64,000 bases of DNA from VAZQ01 sp963817135 (GTDB lineage Bacteria; Pseudomonadota; Alphaproteobacteria; Rhizobiales; Xanthobacteraceae), in the NCBI GenBank assembly GCA_963817135.1, contig CAWFNG010000020.1, positions 186,001-250,000 of the forward strand. Reading direction: 5' to 3'. Each line of letters starts with the position of its first letter. Within the stretch, counting starts at the first letter, position 1. The position numbers and the translations under genes were made by a program. This document shows positions 58,006-64,000 of the stretch, piece by piece. Under the pieces are notes generated by a model. That model worked only from the letters and a program-made list of their open reading frames with translations. It had not been told where the DNA came from and did not search any database.

Positions 58006-58668
58006 ATGCTCTCCCGGCTCAAGCACGATCTCACCATGGCGGAGGCGGCACGCGGCCCCGGCGGCGCCCGCGTCGACTTGCTTGTGGTCGCCGAGATGGT
58101 GGCGCCTGGTGCCAAAGTTCTCGACGTCGGTTGCGGCGACGGCGAGCTGTTGCGCCTGCTCGGTGAATCCCGTGCCGTCGACGGCCGCGGCATCGAGCTT
58201 TCCCGCGAAGGCGTGAACGAATGCGTCGCCAAGGGTCTCGCGGTGATCCAGGGTGACGCCGACACCGACCTCTCCGACTATCCTGACGACGCCTTCGATT
58301 ACGTCATTCTTTCGCAGACGCTGCAGGCCACGCGGCGTCCGCGTATTGTGCTCGAGCACATGCTGCGGATCGGACGTCACGGCATCGTTTCATTCCCCAA
58401 TTTCGGTCATTGGGGAATCCGCATGCAGCTTCTGTTCGGCGGCCAGATGCCGCAAACCGATAACCTTCCCTATGCGTGGTGGGACTCGCCCAACATCCAT
58501 TTCTGCACCATCAAGGACTTCCGGGCGCTGTGCGACGTAGTCGGCGCCAAAATGGAAAAGGCGGTGGCGCTCAATGCCTGGGGACGGGCGCTGCGCTTCA
58601 ATGCCCCGTGGTGGTTCTGGAACCTGCTCGGCGAGCAGGCGGTTTTCCTTCTGAGCCGGCGAGGCTAG
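58006..58668 (+). CDS. metW: Methionine biosynthesis protein MetW
   Basis: A 220-residue methyltransferase-like protein that works with MetX. It begins MLSRLKHDLTMAEAARG; the SAM-type motif is VLDVGCGDGELLRLL. DYVILSQTLQATRRP, SFPNFGHWGIRMQLLFGG and NLPYAWWDSPNIHFCTIKDF are strongly characteristic of MetW. It follows metX with a one-base gap, so the two are cotranscribed. A structured repeat begins 67 bp after its stop. Confidence 0.95.
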   Translation: MLSRLKHDLTMAEAARGPGGARVDLLVVAEMVAPGAKVLDVGCGDGELLRLLGESRAVDGRGIELSREGVNECVAKGLAVIQGDADTDLSDYPDDAFDYVILSQTLQATRRPRIVLEHMLRIGRHGIVSFPNFGHWGIRMQLLFGGQMPQTDNLPYAWWDSPNIHFCTIKDFRALCDVVGAKMEKAVALNAWGRALRFNAPWWFWNLLGEQAVFLLSRRG

Positions 58669-58735
58669 TCGCGCTTCACCTCTCCCCCCGGAGGGTTTCC
58701 TGTTGCGTGCCGCAAGCGAGGCGATCGTAAATACG

Positions 58736-58882
58736 CCCTCTCCCCTTGCGGGGCCCCTTGCGGGAGAGGGCTACTCGGCGGTTCATCGCAGAAGAATGGA
58801 TGAGGGGGAAGCAGTACAAATACCCCTCACCCATTCTTTTTCTGGCACTACATGCGCAGCCCTCTCCCGCAAGGGGAGAGGG
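58736..58882. repeat. MITE-like 147-bp nested-palindrome repeat
   Basis: This lies in the 377-bp metW-clpB gap. The two ends are perfect 17-bp inverted repeats: CCCTCTCCCCTTGCGGG (58736-58752) and its complement (58866-58882). Each end also folds alone (58736-58770 and 58860-58882). The centre is a third hairpin with AGAATGG / CCATTCT and TGAGGGG / CCCCTCA arms (58793-58807 and 58823-58837, one mismatch). I see no coding capacity. The flanks 58669-58735 and 58883-59045 hold no gene I can support; the latter must contain the clpB promoter, but I could not identify a sigma-32 site with confidence. Confidence 0.8.
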
Positions 58883-59045
58883 CACCATCCGCACGGTGCG
58901 CCTCTTTCGCGGGCAATTGGCAATGCCCACATATCGCGCATCCGCTTTTCTGTTCTGCCGCCATTGACCTTCATCAATGACGGGATCTGCAATTTGGTAA
59001 ACGTGCGTCTCTCGCCGGAAGTGGCGAGGGCGTAGGGGTGCGAAC

Positions 59046-61640
59046 ATGGACTTTGAAAAATATACCGAACGCGCACGCGGATTCCTGCAATCGGCCCAGT
59101 CGGTCGCGCTGCGCGAAGGCAATCCGCAAGTCACGCCCGAGCATCTGCTCAAGGTCCTGCTTGACGATCCCGAGGGCCTTGCGGCGGGCTTGATCGACCG
59201 CTCCGGCGGCCGCTCGCGCGAGGCGCTCGTCGCGGTCGAGGCGGCGCTTGCCAAGCTCCCCAAAGTATCCGGCAGCGGAGCGAGCCAACCTTCTGCTGCG
59301 CCGGCGTTGATGCGCGTCTTCGATGCCGCGGAGCAGGCGGCCGGCAAGGCCGGCGACAGCTTCGTTACCCAGGACACACTGCTGCTCGCGCTGAGCCTGG
59401 ACAGAACAGGAGACGCGGGAAGGATCCTCGCCCAGGCCGGCGTGACACCGCAGAACCTCAACGAAGCGATCAAGGCGCTGCGCAAAGGCCGCACCGCCGA
59501 CAGCGCCTCCACCGAGAACGCCTACGATGCCCTCAAGAAATATGCGCGTGACCTCACCCAGGCCGCCCGCGAGGGCAAGATCGACCCGGTCATTGGCCGC
59601 GATGAAGAGATCCGGCGCACCATCCAGGTGCTCTCGCGCCGGACCAAGAACAACCCGGTCCTGATCGGCGAGCCCGGCGTCGGCAAGACCGCCATTGTCG
59701 AGGGCCTTGCGCAGCGCATCGTCAACGGCGACGTGCCCGAGAGCCTGCAGGACAAGAAGCTCCTGGCTCTCGACATGGGTGCGCTGATCGCGGGTGCCAA
59801 GTATCGCGGCGAGTTCGAGGAGCGGCTCAAGGCCGTGCTCCAGGAGGTGATCTCCTCGGCCGGCGCCTACATCCTTTTCATTGACGAGATGCACACCCTC
59901 GTCGGCGCCGGCAAGGCGGACGGCGCCATGGATGCATCCAATCTGCTCAAGCCGGCGCTCGCGCGTGGTGAGCTCCATTGTGTCGGCGCAACAACCCTCG
60001 ACGAGTACAAGAAGCACGTCGAGAAAGATGCCGCGCTCGCCCGGCGCTTCCAGCCCGTCTATGTCAACGAGCCAAGCGTCGAGGACACCATCTCCATTCT
60101 GCGCGGTCTCAAGGACCGCTATGAGCAGCATCACGGCGTGCGGATCAGCGATTCCGCCCTGGTTGCGGCTGCGACGCTTTCCCATCGCTACATCAGCGAC
60201 CGGTTCCTGCCGGACAAGGCGATCGACCTGGTCGATGAAGCGGCGGCGCGCCTCAAGATGCAGGTCGATTCAAAACCAGAGGAACTCGATTCGATCGACC
60301 GCGAGATCGTGCGCCTCAAAATCGAGCAGGAGGCGCTCAAGAAAGAGCACGATCCCGGCTCCAAGGAGCGCCTGAAAAATCTGCAGAAGGAACTGACAGC
60401 GCTGCAGAAGCGATCCGCCGACCTCACCACCCAATGGAAGGGTGAAAAGGAAAAACTCGCGGAGGCACAGAAGCTCAAGACCGAACTCGATCAGTTGCGG
60501 GTGGAGGCCGCCAATGCCGAGCGCAAGGGCGAGTACCAGCGTGCGAGCGAACTCCGCTATGGCCGCATTCCGGAGATGGAGAAGAAGCTCAAAGCGGTGG
60601 AAGAGGCAGCCGGCAAGGGCGCTGTCGTTGAGGAGGCAGTGACGGCAAATCATATCGCCCAGGTGGTTTCGCGCTGGACCGGAATCCCCGTCGACAAAAT
60701 GTTGGAGGGCGAGAAAGAAAAACTTCTGCGCATGGAGGAGCAGATCGGCACACGCGTGGTCGGCCAGGCCGAAGCGGTCAAGGCGGTTTCCACAGCGGTG
60801 CGCCGCGCGCGCGCAGGCCTGCAGGACCCCAACCGGCCGATCGGCTCGTTCATGTTCTTGGGGCCGACCGGCGTCGGCAAGACCGAGCTTACCAAGGCGT
60901 TGGCGGAATTCCTGTTCGATGACGAGGCCGCGCTCATTCGCATCGACATGTCGGAATACATGGAGAAGCACTCCGTCGCGCGGCTCATCGGCGCCCCACC
61001 CGGCTATGTCGGGTACGAGGAGGGCGGTGCGCTCACCGAGGCGGTGCGCCGGCGGCCTTATCAGGTCGTGCTGTTCGACGAGATCGAGAAGGCGCATCCC
61101 GACGTGTTCAATGTGCTCCTGCAGGTGCTCGACGATGGCCGCTTGACCGATGGGCAGGGCCATACGGTGGATTTCCGCAATACTCTCATTGTCATGACTT
61201 CCAATCTCGGGTCGGAATTCCTGGTGAACCAGCCGGAAGGTCAGGACAGCGATGCGGTGCGCGATCAGGTGATGGCGGTGGTACGCGCGAGCTTCCGCCC
61301 GGAATTCCTTAACCGCATTGACGAGATCATTCTCTTTCATCGCCTGCAGCGGCGCGAGATGGCGAGGATCGTCGACATTCAGATGGCGCGCCTTTCAAAG
61401 CTTCTCGAAGATCGCAAGATCGCTATTGTGCTCGAACCCTCGGCGCGCGAATGGCTCGCCGACAAGGGCTGGGACCCTGCCTATGGCGCGCGCCCCCTCA
61501 AGCGCGCCATTCAAAAATCGGTGCAGGACCCGCTCGCCGAACTGATGCTGTCGGGCCGCATCAAGGACGGCGACAAGGTGGTGATGTCGGCAAGCAAGCA
61601 GGGGCTGAGCTTCAACGGCCAGCTGGCGCAGGCAGCGTGA
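59046..61640 (+). CDS. clpB: ATP-dependent chaperone ClpB
   Basis: Hexameric AAA+ disaggregase that rescues aggregated proteins with DnaK. The 864 residues have the full layout: N-domain (residues ~1-150, two Clp_N repeats), first AAA+ with Walker A GEPGVGKTA (~residue 210) and Walker B YILFIDEMH, a coiled-coil middle domain (~410-530, rich in Lys/Glu: LKIEQEALKKEHDPGSKERL), second AAA+ with GPTGVGKTE (~606) and VVLFDEIEKAHPDVFN, and the C-terminal D2-small domain. The middle domain distinguishes it from ClpA and ClpC. ATG 59046 opens MDFEKYTERARGFLQSAQ. Confidence 0.97.
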   Translation: MDFEKYTERARGFLQSAQSVALREGNPQVTPEHLLKVLLDDPEGLAAGLIDRSGGRSREALVAVEAALAKLPKVSGSGASQPSAAPALMRVFDAAEQAAGKAGDSFVTQDTLLLALSLDRTGDAGRILAQAGVTPQNLNEAIKALRKGRTADSASTENAYDALKKYARDLTQAAREGKIDPVIGRDEEIRRTIQVLSRRTKNNPVLIGEPGVGKTAIVEGLAQRIVNGDVPESLQDKKLLALDMGALIAGAKYRGEFEERLKAVLQEVISSAGAYILFIDEMHTLVGAGKADGAMDASNLLKPALARGELHCVGATTLDEYKKHVEKDAALARRFQPVYVNEPSVEDTISILRGLKDRYEQHHGVRISDSALVAAATLSHRYISDRFLPDKAIDLVDEAAARLKMQVDSKPEELDSIDREIVRLKIEQEALKKEHDPGSKERLKNLQKELTALQKRSADLTTQWKGEKEKLAEAQKLKTELDQLRVEAANAERKGEYQRASELRYGRIPEMEKKLKAVEEAAGKGAVVEEAVTANHIAQVVSRWTGIPVDKMLEGEKEKLLRMEEQIGTRVVGQAEAVKAVSTAVRRARAGLQDPNRPIGSFMFLGPTGVGKTELTKALAEFLFDDEAALIRIDMSEYMEKHSVARLIGAPPGYVGYEEGGALTEAVRRRPYQVVLFDEIEKAHPDVFNVLLQVLDDGRLTDGQGHTVDFRNTLIVMTSNLGSEFLVNQPEGQDSDAVRDQVMAVVRASFRPEFLNRIDEIILFHRLQRREMARIVDIQMARLSKLLEDRKIAIVLEPSAREWLADKGWDPAYGARPLKRAIQKSVQDPLAELMLSGRIKDGDKVVMSASKQGLSFNGQLAQAA

Positions 61641-61656
61641 TCAGGAGATCAGTGAT

Positions 61657-61702
61657 CAGTAATCAGTAATCAGAGGTCGGGCACTCTGATTACTGATTAC
61701 TG
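61657..61702. terminator. Perfect 19-bp hairpin between convergent clpB and M23 peptidase genes
   Basis: CAGTAATCAGTAATCAGAG (61657-61675) and its exact complement (61684-61702) flank an 8-nt loop (GTCGGGCA). It lies 16 bp after clpB and 7 bp before the stop of the convergent peptidase gene, so it can serve both. No long T-tract follows on either strand. The arms are themselves built from repeats of CAGTAAT, so it could also be a small palindromic repeat. Confidence 0.6.
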
Positions 61703-61709
61703 TCCTCTG

Positions 61710-63680
61710 TCATCTGGTCTGCGCGTACCGCGAAGGCGTCGCGCGCGACAGCATCGAATCGAGCCGCGCGCGTTCGGCATCGAAGCCGGCGAGCGCCGCG
61801 CCTTCGAGCACGCGCCCGCGTGGCAACTTTATCTTCATCGGGTCGACGAAGCGGCCGTTGACGATGATTTCGTAATGCAGGTGCGCGCCGGTCGAGAGGC
61901 CCGTCGAGCCGACATACCCGATGACCTGCCCCTGGCGCACCTTCTTGCCCTGCTCCAGGCCGCGCGCGAAAGCCGACATGTGACCGTAAGCCGTCTCCCA
62001 TCCGTTGGCATGACGGATGCGGATGTATTTTCCATAGCCGCCTTCCAGGCCGATCTTTTCGATCACGCCGTTACCGGATGCAAAGATCGGAGTGCCCGAC
62101 GCCGAGCCCCAGTCGACCCCGGTATGCATCTTGGTGAAGCCGAGGATCGGATGGTTACGCCCGCCGAATCCGGAGGTGATGTTTCCTTCGGGGACGGGCT
62201 TGCGGACCAGGAATTTCTTTACGCTCTTGCCGCTCTCGTCATAGTAGTCCACCACGTTGTCGTCGGTGGACTGATAGCGGTAGAACTTGCGCGTCTCGCC
62301 TCCCGTGGTCAGCAGGGCATAGAGCACTTCCGCCTTGCTGTTGTCGCTCGCATTCTCATCCTCGCCGGCGAATAAAATCTCGAAGGAGTCGCCCGGCCTG
62401 ACCTTGCGCTGAAAGTCAACGTCGTAGGAATACATGCGGATTATGTCGTCGATCACCGGGCGCGGCACGTGGTTGCGCAACGCGGTCTCGTAGATGCTCT
62501 GGTAGAGCCGAACGCCCTTGCCGTCATCCTCGTCGTCTTCGCTGGAAGCCACGGTATTTGCGCTGCGCACATCGACGGCAACGTATTTGCCCTTGTCCGA
62601 CCAGGCGACCATTGCCTCGATCGTGGTATCGGTGGCGATGATGACGCGCACCGGCTGCAGCCGCGTTCCTCCGTTTCCCGGCGCCAGCAGGACGCGCAGC
62701 TTGTAACCGTCCTTCGGGCTGGTGTCGCGCCCGCGGCCGAAGGCAGCGGCAATCGCCTTCAATTCTTCGGGCGTCGCGCCCATGTCGCGCAGAATGGCGG
62801 CGACCGAATCGCCCTTCTTGAGCGGGATGGTGCGTTCGTTCCAGGCATTTCCGCCGGTGGTCTGCGCCGTGCTCTTGGCGAGCAAGGTGACATTTTCCGG
62901 CACAATGCGCGGCTCAAACCCCGCATAAGGGTCGCCCTGGCGCTCCGGCGCATAGGCATTGAGCGGAATGGCATCGGTGATGAGGGTCGGCTTCTGGGAC
63001 ATTCCGCCATCCCAGCTTGCAGCCTCGCGCACACGCGCAAGCACTTCGTCGATCGCTACTGCGGCGGCAACCTTGGCGCGCGGAAGCACGGTGGTGAGAT
63101 CGCGGGTAACGAAGGACACTTCCGCATCGGGCTCGGCACCGGCATCTTCCGCGTTGCCGGCAGCGCCGGCGGCTTGCGCGAGCATCTTCTGCGGATTGAA
63201 GGGAGGAATGCTGGCGGAAAGTTCGGAGAGGGAGAGCGACAGATTGCCTGCCACGCGAATGAATGGGCGCACGCGCACGATCTCGCGGTTGCCGCTGCCG
63301 CGGGTCGTGGTGGAGACGCGAATGACCTGACGCGCGGAATTGGCTTCGGTCGGGGGCGGCAACCGATCGTTCTTGCGCGCCGAATTGGTGAGGCGCTCGG
63401 CGACGCCGACGGCTGCACTGCGCACCGCCGCTTCAACGCGCTCCGGCACGGTTGCGAAATTGGTCTCGCCGTCAAGCGAAGCAAAAACGGCGCCGCTCAT
63501 CAGGGCTGCACCGCAGAGGCCGGTGAGTATTGTGCCGCTGAACCATTGCACGGAAACGCGGCGGCGATCGACAAGGACGCCGGTCTCGCCATCAACCGAC
63601 AGCGGCGGTTCGTTTCCGAGCGCAATCTGCTCGGCCTCGAAGCTCGAACGAAATGCCGCGCGTCGCTTGCCGTGGTCCAC
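61710..63680 (-). CDS. M23/LytM family peptidoglycan endopeptidase
   Basis: A membrane-anchored envelope metallopeptidase. GTG 63680 has AGGGGACG upstream and gives 656 residues; TTG 63704 is the alternative. A short cytoplasmic leader precedes one helix (FSGTILTGLCGAALMSGAVF). A long periplasmic region contains an OapA/LysM-like segment (IPLKKGDSVAAILRDMGATP). The C-terminal LytM domain has the zinc site H-x-x-x-D in MHTGVDWGSASGTPIFASG and the HLHYEI motif, with YGHMSAFARGLEQGKKV between them; all zinc ligands are present. It should cleave peptidoglycan cross-links. It converges on clpB. Confidence 0.92.
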   Translation of the reverse strand: MDHGKRRAAFRSSFEAEQIALGNEPPLSVDGETGVLVDRRRVSVQWFSGTILTGLCGAALMSGAVFASLDGETNFATVPERVEAAVRSAAVGVAERLTNSARKNDRLPPPTEANSARQVIRVSTTTRGSGNREIVRVRPFIRVAGNLSLSLSELSASIPPFNPQKMLAQAAGAAGNAEDAGAEPDAEVSFVTRDLTTVLPRAKVAAAVAIDEVLARVREAASWDGGMSQKPTLITDAIPLNAYAPERQGDPYAGFEPRIVPENVTLLAKSTAQTTGGNAWNERTIPLKKGDSVAAILRDMGATPEELKAIAAAFGRGRDTSPKDGYKLRVLLAPGNGGTRLQPVRVIIATDTTIEAMVAWSDKGKYVAVDVRSANTVASSEDDEDDGKGVRLYQSIYETALRNHVPRPVIDDIIRMYSYDVDFQRKVRPGDSFEILFAGEDENASDNSKAEVLYALLTTGGETRKFYRYQSTDDNVVDYYDESGKSVKKFLVRKPVPEGNITSGFGGRNHPILGFTKMHTGVDWGSASGTPIFASGNGVIEKIGLEGGYGKYIRIRHANGWETAYGHMSAFARGLEQGKKVRQGQVIGYVGSTGLSTGAHLHYEIIVNGRFVDPMKIKLPRGRVLEGAALAGFDAERARLDSMLSRATPSRYAQTR

Positions 63681-63764
63681 GCCCGACGTCCCCTGTGCCC
63701 GCAAGTTCGGGCGGCTTCCGCACGATCAGAGATGCCAAAACGCGACCGCGACAACGGCGTTGAC

Positions 63765-63793
63765 GTGAAGAAGCGCGATAAAGGCTTCTTCAC
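63765..63793. other. Perfect 10-bp inverted repeat upstream of the M23 gene
   Basis: GTGAAGAAGC (63765-63774) and GCTTCTTCAC (63784-63793) flank a 9-nt loop, 85 bp upstream of the peptidase start. It may be a leader hairpin or operator. The stretch 63681-63932 otherwise shows no gene I can support. Confidence 0.4.
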
Positions 63794-63932
63794 GGTCCAT
63801 CAACGACCGTGTCCGCAACTCTTCCGGCCTTTCCGTTGGGTTTGCGGCGCATGTCACCTAGGCGTATGACATGGACGCGGTTCCCCCCGAAATTGACACC
63901 TCCCACTCCGGATCCGAGAGGGGAGCAGGAAT

Positions 63933-64000
63933 ATGGCTCAAGTGGGGCGCCCTCGGCCCTTTCAAACGGGTCTAAGCTACCGAAATCATTTGCGAAGATG
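63933..64000 (+). CDS. Possible 5' end of an unidentified gene, cut by the window edge
   Basis: ATG 63933 follows AGAGGGGAG at 8 nt spacing, and 22 codons remain open to the end of the window, starting MAQVGRPRPFQTGLSY. A VGRPR-type basic start is seen in some DNA-binding proteins and transposases, but this is too short to assign. The next bases outside the window would decide. Confidence 0.3.
   Translation, partial: MAQVGRPRPFQTGLSYRNHLRR

Noticed and set aside
60270..61340. Minus-strand open frame opposite clpB
   Set aside because: It is antisense to the conserved AAA+ domains of ClpB; no motifs are seen in it.
1..64000. CRISPR arrays, tRNA, rRNA, prophage or integrase genes
   Set aside because: I found no regularly spaced repeats, no cloverleaf-like or rRNA-like sequence, and no phage structural or integrase motifs.

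Overview
This 64-kb window is dense, GC-rich chromosomal DNA, most likely from an alphaproteobacterium of the order Hyphomicrobiales (Bradyrhizobium / Xanthobacteraceae / Beijerinckiaceae neighbourhood). The pointers are the order argH - small lipoprotein - lysA - TIGR02302 protein - ftsE - ftsX - ydcF-like - plsC, a complete set of ethylmalonyl-CoA pathway signature genes, and an oxalate/formate C1 module. The species assignment is inference from gene content and order. I saw no rRNA, tRNA or CRISPR array.

Region 1 (1-9.9 kb) is an oxalate catabolism locus in which every enzyme gene points left: oxlT (oxalate/formate exchange), a GntR/FCD regulator, oxc (oxalyl-CoA decarboxylase), frc (formyl-CoA transferase), a stand-alone enzyme resembling the 10-formyl-THF hydrolase domain of ALDH1L1, fhs (formate-THF ligase), and a NuoE-NuoF fusion that is the beta subunit of an NAD-dependent formate dehydrogenase and runs off the left edge. 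Oxalate is thus split to CO2 and formate, and formate is either oxidised or loaded on THF. A 53-residue membrane protein and two GGTATAC-type palindromes sit beside gntR and oxlT. Two unusual long hairpins lie between frc and the formyltransferase.

Region 2 (10-22 kb) is an accessory catabolic island for an unidentified aromatic or heteroaromatic acid. It holds a FAH-family hydrolase, a phthalate-dioxygenase-type Rieske oxygenase, an arylmalonate-decarboxylase-like protein lacking the catalytic Cys, an ABC importer with two binding proteins, an amidohydrolase, an orphan Phd antitoxin, and a three-subunit molybdenum hydroxylase.

Region 3 (22-33.5 kb) is ethylmalonyl-CoA pathway territory: ecm (frameshifted in this sequence), ccr and mcd, followed by a cobalamin adenosyltransferase, etfBA and a 3-hydroxyacyl-CoA dehydrogenase. 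Ecm needs adenosylcobalamin and Mcd passes electrons to ETF, so the cofactor and electron-carrier genes lie with their clients. A broken parD/parE-like toxin-antitoxin pair separates ccr from mcd.

Region 4 (33.5-44 kb) is conserved core: tlpA-like, argH, lysA, TIGR02302, ftsEX, a YdcF-like protein, plsC and a ChaC-like gene. Region 5 (44-53.6 kb) holds a secreted protein of unknown role, a CHASE2 nucleotide cyclase with two frameshifts, a PhoD-like phosphatase, cytochrome b561, a polytopic membrane protein, a GST-fold protein and two solute-binding proteins. Region 6 (53.7-64 kb) holds tyrA-hisC-chorismate mutase divergent from metX-metW, then clpB and a LytM/M23 endopeptidase. Two MITE-like structured repeats (about 40.0 and 58.8 kb) punctuate the core. 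Three single-base frameshifts in otherwise well-conserved genes mean that base-level sequence errors must be excluded before calling pseudogenes.
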